64,000 nucleotides of DNA. Source: Rhizophagus clarus. Taxonomy: Eukaryota > Glomeromycota > Glomeromycetes > Glomerales > Glomeraceae. The stretch is from assembly GCA_015698045.1 (NCBI GenBank), contig BLAL01000066.1:434001-498000 (forward strand), read 5' to 3'. The position numbers and the translations under genes were made by a program. Positions 46,551 through 61,438 of this stretch are shown in pieces. Each line of letters starts with the position of its first letter. The first letter of the stretch is position 1. A model generated the notes under the pieces. That model saw nothing but the letters and a program-made list of their open reading frames with translations, was not told the origin of the DNA and ran no database searches.

Positions 46551-47521
46551 TTCTTGTTCATTTAATTACTGTATAGATTTTTATAATATATTTAAGTTAC
46601 TGTAAGTTATTATTAAAATAGAGAGCAGTGACAATATAATTATTTAAGTAAATAACAATTGTAATATCATAAAATTTCATCGCTATTTAAAATTTTGGCT
46701 TATTCTAAGGAATGTTAATGTTGGAAACATACTGGAACTGCCTGCATATCATTGGTGATAAATGGTATGATTTCTAGATATGGATAAATTAAATAAAGAT
46801 CGCTTCAAAGTACGAAGTCAATTAGTGATGGTTAATTTTAGAAAAATATTAAATATTAATTTAATAAAAACGTTAGATATGGAGATAATAACTGATATTA
46901 TACCAAAGAATCCAACGTATCCTCGAATTCCATATTGCTCTTTATTATAAAAGAAGTATTTCCCGAACGAAACTTTGATATCTCTTTGATTACTTACACT
47001 GATTCTGAGTCTAACTTGTATGTTTCGTGAATTAACTTTACTTGATTATCGTGTACAGTATAATTAAACTTAATCTTTTTTTAGTTTGACGTAGTATAAA
47101 ATTGTGGCTTACTTTTTTTTTAAGGATTATCTTTTTTGATTAAAGCACAGCAATTAGACTTTTTGATCCGTAAATAAAGAATAAGCCTAATAAGCCAGGC
47201 AATTTTTTATTATTGGCAAAGTATACACAGCCAATATTTCTTCCCTTATTATAAATACTCTTCAATATTTGATCTCCTGTTATTCTTATTGCAACCTTTT
47301 CACTAATCTAAATAATATACGCCTTATACTCTTATTTTAAAGGTGATAAATGTAATCTTTTCACCAATCTTATCAGATACAACCAGAAAAGCACAGTCTA
47401 TTGTCTAAATCATAACAAGAAAATACAATTTATTTGAATCAACTAATATTATCCTTATTGTTTTATTTCTTAATAAGAAAAAGAATTCCTTCTCTTATAT
47501 TCTAATTAATTTTGCAAGCAC

Positions 47522-47549
47522 AGAAGGATGCGAAGGATGCGAAGGATGC
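47522..47549. repeat. Three copies of GAAGGATGC
   Basis: Perfect 9-bp triplication, isolated in decayed DNA. Confidence 0.9.
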
Positions 47550-48384
47550 ATGAAAGAAAGGGTAAATGTTTTTCATCAATAACAAAGATATTTAACACCC
47601 TAAAGGGAAAATTAAAGATTTAGAAAAGAAATTGATGCCCAAGACAGGATTTAAATGAGAGTCGCAATAGGGCGGCTGATCAATGAAGACAAATATGTGG
47701 AAAATATTTATAGTTCTACAAAGGAACATTCAAATAATTAACCATTAAGTTTTGTGTATTCACTCATAGTTTTTTAGAGTCTAATTAATAGAATTAATTC
47801 AAAAGAACTATCACGGCAACCTTTTGCATGGAAAGATAAATGCTTATGTTTTCTCATCGTAGTGAACACTTTTGGGAGTATACAAGAGACATTTGCTCCC
47901 ATATACCAATTCTGATACTGCAAGTACTCAACTTGCAAACGCTACACAACATTCGCATAGTCAAAGTTATAATGAAACTGAAATATTATTGAAAATTTCG
48001 ATTTTGAAGAAAATAAAGTAGGCAAATTGAAGAAAAATCTAATATATAAAGAAAACCTGGATTCATAACATCATCACGTTCAGGAAAAAAAAATTCAAAG
48101 AAATTAAGAAATTGATTTCATTGAAGAGAATAATTTTGAAAATATTCTTCAAAATTGCCTACATTTAGACACAAATAAGGACATATCAAGATGATACAAT
48201 TTATTTTATTATTTTTCTTAAACCATTGTCTGAAAGTGTAAATAAATTTCGATTTTATATCAATTATTCATAAATATTTATATGGAAACTCCAACTAGAT
48301 CATTGGTCTGATGGGTTATACTTATAGTAATTATTAAAAAATATGTTACCAGTTGGACATGGCATTTTATTGATTATGAAATAG

Positions 48385-48560
48385 GATGGCCAGGTTCAGT
48401 CCATGATACTCATAAAATGATGAATAATAATACCAAAGATGCAGAGAGTGACCCAGGATATGAAGTGAGCTTATTAGTTATGAGCTCGGTCACGAAGTCA
48501 AAACCTCAAGTTTTCAATTAGTCAATACTAGACCAATTCTGATAACTCCTTCAACTGTAT
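48385..48560 (+). mobile_element. Remnant of PIF/Harbinger-type transposase
   Basis: A short open stretch reads IDYEIGWPGSVHDTHKM, matching the WPGSxHD signature of the HARBI1-like DDE nuclease domain. About 100 bp further on, in a decayed frame, LITPST resembles the LLTPY motif that follows in this family. The rest of the transposase and any terminal repeats were not found. It is certainly dead. Confidence 0.6.
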
Positions 48561-51500
48561 CTCATTCTACACTTATTCTTCAAGTGCCACTGCATTTTTC
48601 TTAAGATGATCTTATAACTTCATATTACTTCATCAAATCCCTTTCATAAGTAATAAGAAGTAATTACATAGATAACCCTTCACAACACCCAGATTAATTT
48701 AATTAAACATTTTGAAATATAATGAACTGAGAAAATGAATAACTTTTAGATTAAAATGAAGAAAATTATATGAATGATTATTCAGATAATAAAAATCATA
48801 TTTCTGATTAAATGAGCAGCTTCTTCTGTAAAAATAGTAAAAATTGAAGAAATAGTCTCTCATTCATTAAAATTTCTTCATAATCAATAAAAAGAAACAA
48901 TCCTTACTTAGCTACATCACTTATGTGGCATTTTCTAGATGACGGCAAATTTGTAGTTTTCCAATAACCAACCAACACATACACTTAATGACTATTACAA
49001 AAATCTTTAAACAATTGGCAATAAGAAGAAATAGAAACCAATTAATTTTTTCAATTAATACAAGCAACTCAGAGATTGCTGAAAAAATTAAAATTATAAT
49101 AGTTATTCACCTTTTTGGTTATTCTGGTTGTTTAAGTGACTTTACTGATTAGGTAACAGCTTGATATACTCTGTAGTTTGTAGTTTTATATTTACCATAC
49201 ATATATGAAAGTTGAATGCTTATATAATAGTTAAACAATATAAAAAAAGTAATCAAAATAAGTTTATTAGATGAATACTTATTATGATAGTGAGTTGAAT
49301 AGACTCTCCACACTGAAATAGAATTTGTAGTAAGAATAACTTCTAAATGCAAGTCTGTTAAACACCAAGTTGAAATTCTATGTAATATATTAGAAAATAA
49401 TACAAAAATAGAATTATAGGCATAATTTTTTCCAAAGTCTTCGTTTATCACAATAATATATACAGTACTTAAACCTGTTTTGGAATCTAATTATACTATG
49501 GATATTAATTCAAACCAAAAAATTTATACTTTTCCAAGCTTATGAAATTCAAATTAATCGAGATAAGAAACTTTAATAAACAAAAAAAGGACAATAAGTT
49601 TTAATTAAAAAAAAAAGATCTTCTTGTTAATAATTTATTTTTATGAATTTTAAATTCATATTTCAAATTAGCAGATTTTAAGAAATTATAATATCTGATT
49701 ATCTGATTGTAAAATCAAATACTAAGCTTATATGATTGGAGAAGACTTAGTAAAAAGTCTCAGTAATTTTGATGATAGTTTTAGAAGAAAAATTCTTTCA
49801 AGATCAAATTCATAAAATACAGCCAAAATAAATAATTGGATTATAGAACTGTATCCTATTTAGTAAAAATTACATTGACACAACCAATTTTAATTAATAT
49901 CCTATTATAAAATCTAGATCTCATACACAGGAAACAGTAATCAAAATAATTCTACAATTATATTTCACTTATAGTAAAGACCTTTTAAATTGATTTAATT
50001 CAATCAATATATAGGTATGTTATATAAAAACATATACCAGAATTTCTTATAGAAGATATGAAACCCATTATTATGTAAAGAAATTCTTATAGTTATATTT
50101 AAAAACTATTTTGTATATCATTTATTAATATCTACCCAAGATTTTTCTATACTCAATAAAGGAAGTTATTATTGATGTAAATCACCATGAGAAAAGGAAT
50201 CAGCTTGGGAATAAGAATGCAACTATGGAAATAAAAGGAAAGTTTTAGAATATTATCCAATTTCAAATGGACGGATATATACTATTGCTACAGGTTGGTT
50301 AATTATAAAGTTCTAAAAGCTTTTCCATGTATCACTGTAGAAGACTGTTACAAATATGGTTATAAAATAGTATGAACTACACCCTCTTATAATACAATGT
50401 ATCAATAAGAACAAGATATAGAATAGATCAAGATGAAGAAACATTTAAATATGAACAATATAATAATTTTAAATATTTTAGATTACTAGTAAATGGAAGA
50501 AATATTACAATTATTAGAAACCAGTGTGATTCTGCTGTTGTGATAGTTGAAAGAAAAATGGAAAGTAGCATCTTTGCATAGACTATCAAAAACTGAATAA
50601 GGTATCTAAAAATCAAAATATGATAAAATCCCGCCTTTGATTATTACTTCAAGTAATTGTTTTTATATTATTAATGTTCATTAAGAAGAATAGTTACCCT
50701 TTTTTTAAAGCATTACAGCAAGAAATCTGGAATACTTAATAGCTAGTGTTTCAGATTTCAGTTTTTACTTCTTTATTTTTTGATTTTCTTCGATTCTCCA
50801 CATTTTTTATTTTTTATGAAATCAATAATGATTCAATTTGATGTCGAGTTAAATGGGAATATGATGAAATTTCACAGAATAAGTTTTAATGGACTAAAAA
50901 TGGTACTCTTATGAAAAAAATATAAGGGATACAGAAATTATTTCAATTTCTTAGAATATCTTCATCGTAAGAAGATTGTTTATTTATTTATATCCCTTAT
51001 AAATTAGAGTTAGCTGTCCTTGAATTAGATTCAAATATCAACGTCTAAGAGAGTTTTAACATAACGAGAGCATGAGTAAACTGTTTGATTGAAGGTGACA
51101 CCCTTCCTGATGTTTTAAAATCAATAGAGTTCGTGTATGAATTACACCCTAGTCTGATATGAAGAGATGTAGGGGATTAAAGAAAAAATTAAAAATATTT
51201 TATTTTAATGGACTACACAGAATAAGGGACATAATGTATAGTATTTTGTAGAGATCTATTATCACCCAGATAAATTATTATATTTCAAAATGCGCTAAAT
51301 CAATAAAGAATCATTTTAAGAGTTTTGCAGATAGTAATGAAATTAAAAAGTTATCTCTTGATTTTTCCTCATTCCGAGTAGTCATTTTTCTAAATGATTG
51401 TCAAGTGATCACAGAAAATAATACAAAAATTCATTTCCAAGCATATCATTAATTAATTAAATATTTGAGAGTTTCTCTTACATTCTAGATTAATAATATG

Positions 51501-52520
51501 ATATTAACTTCAAATTTAGAATTTTTCAAAAGAATGATTATATAGGCTGCATTAGGATCTACAATTTACAAGTCATATATTAGAGACGAATCGATTGCTA
51601 ATAATAAAATATTGCCAACAGAGAAAAATAAATCAATTGTATTAAATATTCACATTTTCTTTTTGGTGAAAAATTGTAGTGATTTTATTTAAAATGAATA
51701 AAATATCTACATTTAATAACGGTCGCACCACATGAATTTAATAACTAAAGGCATAATTTCAATTGAATGTATAAGTAAATGTCAAAAAATTGTTTCTTTT
51801 TTTCATAATACACATGCTGGAAATGCATAGGGACAAACATTTCTAATTGAAGAAAATTGTGATATTTTGATACTTTACAAAGAATTGTTTATCAACCGAT
51901 CGGCTATTAGGGTATAACTGTATCTAAATCATCTATCTAACATCCTAGCAAAACTCTATATTATCACCAGAAGTAAGGCTTCTATCAAGGATTCTTTCAT
52001 ATATCCTTATATTATATTTGATTTATGAGAACAGCTAAGATCTCAAAGTTAACAGGATTATTAGATCAAGATATCAAAATAAAATATCATTACACGCACT
52101 ATTACGCGCAAATCAATCTAACACTCGTTATCTAATTGGTCCGTGTAAAAATTTAAAATGGTCGCATATCGGGAAGTTAAAAGAATTATTAAATAATTAA
52201 TCCTGTTAGTTTTGGTGAATTAGAAATAACTATATCCAAAAATATTTCTTTTTACCAGAAAAAAATTAATAAAAGTCCAGCTAGTTATAAAGTGTACGAT
52301 AGGTGTGAGGTCAAGGTCGTAAATAACAATTGATACACTACTATATCCTTCAAATATCTGATGAAAACGTAATAAATATTGCTTTAAAGACAAAAAATTT
52401 TTTTAAATTTTATTTCTTAAAATTGAATATCAAATGTATCGATTAATAAATATTAAGAATTTAAATGCTTTATCTACTCAGAAAATTATCTTAATGCTAA
52501 TAAAATATCTTTTTTAAAAA

Positions 52521-55500
52521 TTATGTTGTTTCATAACTAAATTCATTATCATCATCATCCTTCCAATCCCATAAAGTATTTTCAACTTTTAAATTTTCAA
52601 TTACAAACAAATCTTTAATTTCCGCAATTTTTTCTTCATATTTACTATATAATTTAATACCCTTTTTTTTATCACATATTTCTTTCCAAGACGCTAAACA
52701 TGTTGGTCTACCTAAATAAAAGATATATTTCGGATCTGGTTCTAAAGGTAAAAAATGTATGTCATCTAATGCTTCATAATCTGAAACACTATCTGCTCTA
52801 AATCTTAATAAAGCACTATTTGCTTGCGTATCTGCATCAGAATAAATTCCACTAAAACAATTATAAATTTAGTTAAATAAATTATTACATATATAATAAA
52901 TGTATATGAAATTAAATTTTACTTACCCCATAAAAGCGATAAACATGTTTTGTAAAACTGTTACCACAAAGATACTAGCAAGTAATGTTAATAATTCTAC
53001 AGCCCAAAAATCCCAAGTATCATTTTGTACATAACTTCCACTCAACCAAAAATAAGATGAAATTAATGAATCAAGAAAATTCGAATTCGGATTATCCACT
53101 CTGCTATTTGGATCAAAATCCTTTGTCACAGTAACATCTATAGGTTTATTCGTTTTAGAATTTTTTAAGGAAAATGTATCAGATTTTAGAGTAACATTTG
53201 TAAAAGTTGGACGTTGTAATAAAATGAACCTATGTTACAAGTATAAGACACATATATTATTATTTTTCTCGTAAATACTTAGTTAAGTAAATTAAAAAAA
53301 AAAACTTACATTGAATGAGAAAAGGCCGCAAGTACCAAAAACATAAACAAAAGAAAAATATACGATTTTTCCAAGATATTTAAAATAATAAATATGTATC
53401 TTGCGGTTTCTAAAGAAAAGAAATCAAATCAAAATAAGTTCACTTGTAAACACTGTCACAAAATTTTAACATAAACATATTAATGTTATAAGATACCTGA
53501 TAACAAGCGAAGATATAAAATCTAGAATTCAAAAAATAAATATGGAATATTAATGTCATATCGTCAATAAAAACATAAATATCAGGTACTTACAAATTCA
53601 AACCAGAGAACTAACATAGAAAAAGATATTGCGACAGTTATTTCTTGAGTTGTAACTACATCAGCGAATCCATTTGAAAACTTAAATGAACTTGTGACGA
53701 ATACAGTCATTACAACTAATGGAGAAACAAGAGCAAGTAAATCAAAAAGATTGAAAAATGTAATATAATTCTTCCATCCAAGATGAATTAGTTGTCTGTA
53801 TTCTACAAATATTAAAAAAAATCCCAAATAATAAAAATAAATTATCAAAAGAAATATAAAAGTATTAAGATTTCCTGTTATTCTAACGTGAGAAAGATAA
53901 AACTCGCATATAATAGCAAAACAAGTTGCATATAAAATGAAGAAAACATAAAGTCGAAGAAAATAATTTCTTGCTGGAATCCATCTATATTTAATCGCAG
54001 CTTCCATCGTTGGATTATTAAATATATTATTATCTTTTTCAGCTCTAATAATTCTAACAAATGGACTAAGTTTATCTGATGTTTTTGACAGATATCCCCG
54101 AGGTACAAATAATAAATAAAATAATTTTGAAATAAATGATTGTGGATTATTCTTTTGAATTTTCACCTGCTCTTCTACGATTTCACTTGTAGCAAATTCA
54201 AATAAAGGTACGATTCTTATTTCTGGTGGAATTTTTCTAAAAGGATTCGGAAAAATATATTGATATATCTTAGTATAAATCGATATATATTTCTTTCGAA
54301 GGTATTTCAGTAAATCAAATCGACGATTTTTTTCATCAATAATTAATTTTGTGTTTGGAGAGAATGCAATAAAACTTTGTTTTTTTTTCCTCTTTTTTTC
54401 AATTTCATAAGGTATAACATCCCTATAATCAATATTATATGACATTTCCATTCCAAGAAAACATTCCTTATAAAACATTTCTTTAGCATAATAATCTAGA
54501 TAAATAATATACAAATTAATTGAATCTTTGACATTTACTAATATAAATTTCAAATATATCAATGTATGCGAACAGTCAAACTTACCTAATAATTTATGAT
54601 TATATAATTCTGGAATTGCTTTAGAAACAGTAATTAACCATCCAAAATTCTGAATAGCGTTGCTAGTATAATATTCTAAAAGATATCCAACGATAATAAC
54701 ATGACGGTCAATACGTTTTTCTAATAAAAAAAAAGGTTACATATTCATTTAGATTTAGACTTTACATTTTAGATCCAATCAAAGGAAAAAAAAAGAATAA
54801 CCTTTTGAACAGAAACGAATCGCAACTTGTAAGTCAGTTAATCCGTCGGTTATTATTTCTTCTTGTTTATTACCATCAACTCGTTTACTCTCAACGCTTT
54901 GCTTACAGATTTGAATTTTATCATCATCCCATCGCCTAATTTTTGGTATGTGCAAATGTTTATCTTCTTCCCCAAATAAAATATATTTCACAAGAAAAGT
55001 AGATCCTCCAATAATAATGTCCTTCATAACATCATAACGAACATCTATTAATTTCCAAACATGTGGTTTTTTCTTAATAAATCTCCAAATTACAAGAGAA
55101 ATTCTATTTATTAACTTTACAAACTTGTGACTATTTTTATATCCTACAAGTTTATATTTTCGATGATTTATATGAGCAAGGGCTTCACAAGCATGTCTTA
55201 TAGCGGTAACATGACCATCTTCGTATGGCCATTTAATTTCAGCTTTCTTATCAGAACCTTTACAAGTCCAAGATACTTCGAGATAAAAATTTCTTTCTCC
55301 AACTTCTAATTTCTCAATTTTTAATGCATCTTCTTCATCATTATCGCCTGGTTTTGTATTATTTGACCAAATATATTCAAGAAATAAATTATGTTTCTTT
55401 CCTTGCCAAATTTGAACCGTAGTTCTTCCAATAATTAATTGAATTGTTTCTTCTTCGTCTAAATAAGCGGAAAATCGTTTATACTCATGATCTGCTACCC

Positions 55501-56913
55501 AAGGTTCTTTATTATTGACCAATGGTTTGTCATTTGAAGGATTCTTTTTACGACGGTAAATTGTATGTGCTTGATGTTTTTTAGCATATCTTTTTGGCAT
55601 CAAATATGAATTTTTATCAGGAGGGATTAATTTACAATAGCATTCTTTAGGAAACTCCTCCTCTTTTGTTGACTCCCATACATCAAATATTGAGGTAACA
55701 TTTCCATCAGTATCAACTGTTAAGAGATCTCCAGGACACCTCGAGTTGTAAGATTTAAATTCTGTATTTTCTCTTGTTTTAATAGATTTACCGTTAATTT
55801 CATGATGTTGAATATGTTTTTTAGCTGAACTAAATAAACTCCAAATTATGACAGTTGCATGTTTTTTTGGTTCTTTAATAATTAACAATAGATCTTCATC
55901 TTTGTTAATAAATTCACCAAACATTATTTTAGCATTATCCCCAAAATTTTTACTTATTATTTCCAAGCCGCTCTCAATAGTAAATATTAAAACAGAATCA
56001 ATACCTTTTGAAAACATTAAAAGAAGTTTATTTCGGGAAATGGAGAAAATCGGTTTCGAAAACTTACTGTATGAGTATTTATACAATCGTTCTTGAAAAA
56101 TTTGCTCCATTTCCATTGTGATCAAATTATATAATTCTATTGTTTGGACGCCTTCAATATATTGTTCGATCACAAAGTAATGATCAAAAATACACACTTC
56201 TATCTTTTCCAAACAAGGGTTAATTTTGTATAATTTAGTTAATTCTTCTATAAATAGTTTTGGATAATTAAAACGCTTTACAATGTTTTTCTTTGAAGTA
56301 TTTTTATAATTATATCTAAAAATTCCTTTCGCATTAAAAATAAGACATTGTACTTTTGGTATTTTTGCAGGTTCATTCGTAAGTGTAGGACTAACAAATC
56401 TAACAATTCCTCCTATTTGATATTCTGCATATTTTTCTGGCTCGTTGAATGATCCCGAATTATTTTTTACCATGCGATAAACTAATGTTTTACTATGGTG
56501 TTGATTTTTTGTATCGGCCAACATATCATTTTTTTCCACCAATGATATTGCGACAAAAATAACATGTTCGTTAGGATATTTAACAAGATTTGATAATGCA
56601 GTTTGAAATAAAGGATATTGTTGTTCTTTCTTTTTAATGTATTGTTCTTCAGAATTTTTCTTTTCAATTTTTAGAAAATTTTTATCAATTTGAAATGATT
56701 TCGCTTTAGATAATTCGTCTTTTCGTTCCCTTTCAATAACTTTATATCGTAACTCGTCTAGTAAAAAAGAAGGTAAAATAAGATTATAAAAAATTTTCAA
56801 TTTTAACACAATAATATACTATACATACTGTTATCGAATAAAAGAATATATAATCCATCTAGGCTTATAGCTAAATGCCACCTTGCCTTATCATTCCGTT
56901 TCTTAGAAGCTAT

Positions 56914-56948
<35 letters not shown>

Positions 56949-57112
56949 AAATAAATCGATTAAAAATATATTGTGTAAAAGTAAATTATTTTTTTTTTTT
57001 TTCAAAATAATAATAATGATAATGATAATATACAAGATGTGGAGGTTTCTGCGGAAATGATTACATCTGGTGAGCTATCTGCATCTAGTAAGCTTAACAT
57101 TCCTTCTGACAT
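52521..57112 (-). CDS. Beta-propeller plus TRP-like ion-channel fusion, nine exons
   Basis: Exons: 57034-57112, 56829-56909, 54802-56757, 54586-54720, 53594-54495, 53497-53521, 53310-53409, 52927-53229, 52521-52851. They join in one frame to 1303 residues. The N-terminal 700 residues are soluble, with propeller-like strands (WHLAISLDGLYILLF; further repeats to about 560). From about 927 six membrane helices follow: S1 FLRLYVFFILYATCFAI, S2 NTFIFLLIIYFYYLGFFLIF, S3 FNLFDLLALVSPLVVM, S4 ITVAISFSMLVLW, S5 KSYIFLLFMFLVLAAFSHSM, a pore-loop region SLISSYFWLSG and S6 ASIFVVTVLQNMFIAFMGG. A charged cytoplasmic tail ends the protein. This is the Ion_trans layout of TRP-like cation channels; ion and gating are unknown. 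The sixth exon is only 25 nt. The first exon (27 codons) is the least certain part. Confidence 0.8.
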
Positions 57113-59424
57113 ATTGGTAAAAATTCTAAATTTATTGTCTTTTTGATTCTATGTTCATGGTGTATATTTATAGTCTTTTGTATACTGTGATAAAAGAACT
57201 TATATGCGTAAAATTTAATAAAAATATTTTTGGTTATTATTTGATTGGCCATTTAATTCACCTATTTTAATTTATCGATGTTGCAATAAGGCTGTGCCAC
57301 GTAATAGCCATTTATTCAAAAGCCTTGATTGCATTATATTAATTAATTGACATGATAAATCATGCTGCATCGCCACATTATACCAAACCTCTTTTTTTTT
57401 TTTAATTTAGAAGAATATGGATTTATTAACCGATTAACTGATCGGACTTAATCGCATTTTTAATATGGTGAATAACACGATTAACCAAATATTATTGAGG
57501 TGTAAAACATAGATTAGCTAGACTTTGTACGCGTGATCCTTTACAGTAATAAGTGGATCTGATTTACGTGTGTAGCTTATTACGATGTTTCATTTCCTAA
57601 TCTGTTATGTTTTATTGACAAATCATGCTGTAGCCATATTATATCAGCCACCTTTTTTAATTTAGAAATATATGACATTATTGGTATTTTTTTATGATTG
57701 TGGCTTATTTCTTTTGTTACGATTGCAAAGATCATAATAACACGTACGCATATGTGGACTTACACGCAATATTAATTATGGCCAAATTTCTATTTAATTT
57801 ATCTATATCTAGAAATGACAGCACAACTTTTTTCCTAAATTAAGTTAAAATTATCTTGAAATTTTCATTTTTTCCAATAAAAGAAATAATGATGATTTAA
57901 CTCATATTAAGTAACCAAAGCAAAGAAATTTTAGATGTATTGATTAAACTAAATGATTCATAGAATATTTCCTGAAAAGGCACATATTAAAACTTACCAA
58001 TGGACTGAATTTCGGAAGTTTTGGAATTATGTATTAAAATAAGCCTTGCAAAGAATTCTTTTAGGAGTTTATTAGTATTTTTATTATAAAAAAAAAAAAA
58101 AAAAATTGGATTTATTTTTGCGCAAATTGCACATGATATTGATATTTTGTTGCGCAATGCGCAACAAGCATTTAACTTGAATTTCATACACTGGGCCTGA
58201 AATTAATTTTTATAATAAAGCCAAATCTAAAATCAGAAATTATTTGGGTTTTTTGATCTTTAGTATATCAAATTACATATAGAAAAAATATTTCAAAACC
58301 GAAATTCCTACTATTTCCGCTTTCTAGAATTAGAACTATTAATGGGATTGTTGATTCAAAGTTGCTATAATTTCAAGATGGATTGATAAAATAGATTTTA
58401 AAATTTGTTCATATACCATACGAATTCAAACTACTATTATTAAGTGACTTAGCACAGGAATATTATGAAATTACCTGTTAATATATATATATATATATAT
58501 TAATCCGTTAATTAATTTATGTAAAGTCATCTGAAAGAATATACTGTACTTCACCAGAGATAAATAATATATCAATTACATAACAACTGAAGAATGATTA
58601 TTCTTTGATATTGGCAATGCGCAGAGTTTGCATCCCTGTATCGGAAATCGTGCTATTTTAATTCCTTTTTTCACCAATAATAAAGACTCAATATCTTATT
58701 ACAATAACATATTATCTGAATATAACCAGTTAAATATCAGAACACCTCGATCATTGTTGATGATCCTTAATTAACATTCCTTCTCTCCTAATTTCTTTTT
58801 TCAAACTATATTCACTTCTTGAAATCGTTTTGATAATTTAATTCTTGTTTATTACATATATTTCTTAAGGATTTTTTGTTGCTAATCCAAAAATTCAAAT
58901 AATATTATATTTTTGCAACTTATAGAACCATAAATGGATTATTGTATTATATTTGATTTTTCTTTTTTTAATTTTACAACTGCTTTGGTTAAAAATGAAT
59001 TAAGACCATGAGAGTTATTCAGCAATTATGGATTATTTATAGCATAAAAAAGAATTAATCAGGAACGAACGGAATTCCTTAAGAATGTCTACGAATTAAT
59101 ATCATGTCCGAAAAAATACCATGTTAAAATATTTGGAAAAATCAAAATCATTGTTATGCAGTGAAAAATGAATGAATGTCTTGAAATATGTTTTCTTGGT
59201 AAAACATTTGCATGCAATATTATATATAAATTAGTAATAGTTTAATTTAAAATTCCTTAATAATAAATGCAAATTTTCAATTTATGACTATACACACGAT
59301 AAAATCAACAACAAATAAAATGAATAAATTATATAAATACAACTATAACTACATATGACATAATGTTTTAAAAAAAAAAAAAAAAAAAAAAAAATTTGTT
59401 AAATAAACTCTAACAACAATTAAA
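57113..59424. other. Intergenic region between channel gene and kinase gene
   Basis: No gene recognised. Contains two related segments (57350-57420 and 57610-57680, sharing AAATCATGCTG...CCACATTATA...TTTTTTAATTTAGAA), a near-perfect hairpin (58147-58167), a TA repeat (58482-58500) and an A-run of 24 bases close to the kinase gene's 3' end (59370-59393). Confidence 0.45.
58147..58167. repeat. Hairpin TTGTTGCGCA / TGCGCAACAA
   Basis: Perfect 10-bp inverted repeat with one base between the arms. Another TGCGCAAATTGCAC copy lies just left (about 58118). It may belong to a small inverted-repeat element whose ends I could not define. Confidence 0.7.
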
Positions 59425-61196
<1,772 letters not shown>

Positions 61197-61438
61197 TTAA
61201 AAAAATTTTACCAAAGTATTATGGAAGAACGCAAAATTTGAATTGTTCGACTGTATTAGAAGTATGTTAGTCCGATCACGTGAACCGAGTAAGTTATTAC
61301 TACAACTTTATTTGGTTTAAGTATTCTAGAAATTCGCACGGAATTTGTACGATACACCGACATTTGAATCACGTGAGTATGAAAGATTGTGTCGCGATAA
61401 AAAAAACTGATTCTGATGTCTAAGTGTGTGTAGTAAAC
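61197..61438. promoter_or_regulatory. Bidirectional promoter of kinase and CCT5 with two TCACGTGA sites
   Basis: Only 242 bp separate the two start codons. The octamer palindrome TCACGTGA occurs at 61276-61283 and 61369-61376. Its core CACGTG is the E-box bound by bHLH factors such as Cbf1- and Pho4-type regulators in fungi. No clear TATA box is seen. The sites lie about 80 bp from the kinase ATG and 63 bp from the CCT5 ATG, so each gene has one close by. Confidence 0.65.

Larger units (their letters stand above)
46551..52520. other. Gene-poor region with decayed elements
   Basis: Nearly 6 kb without an intact gene. It has few homopolymers and a codon-like texture with many stops, as expected of old gene or transposon relics. 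It holds one recognisable trace of Harbinger-type transposase (48385-48560) and a 9-bp triplication (47522-47549). Minus ORFs at 49149-49451 and 50428-50616 show no known motif. The + strand reading SVKHQVEILCNILENN near 49345-49400 may be another relic. Confidence 0.4.

Noticed and set aside
49149-49451. 100-codon - strand ORF
   Set aside because: It sits in decayed DNA; the opposite strand looks equally coding-like over part of it, and no known domain is visible.
55848-56096. 82-codon + strand ORF
   Set aside because: Shadow of the long third exon of the channel gene on the other strand.
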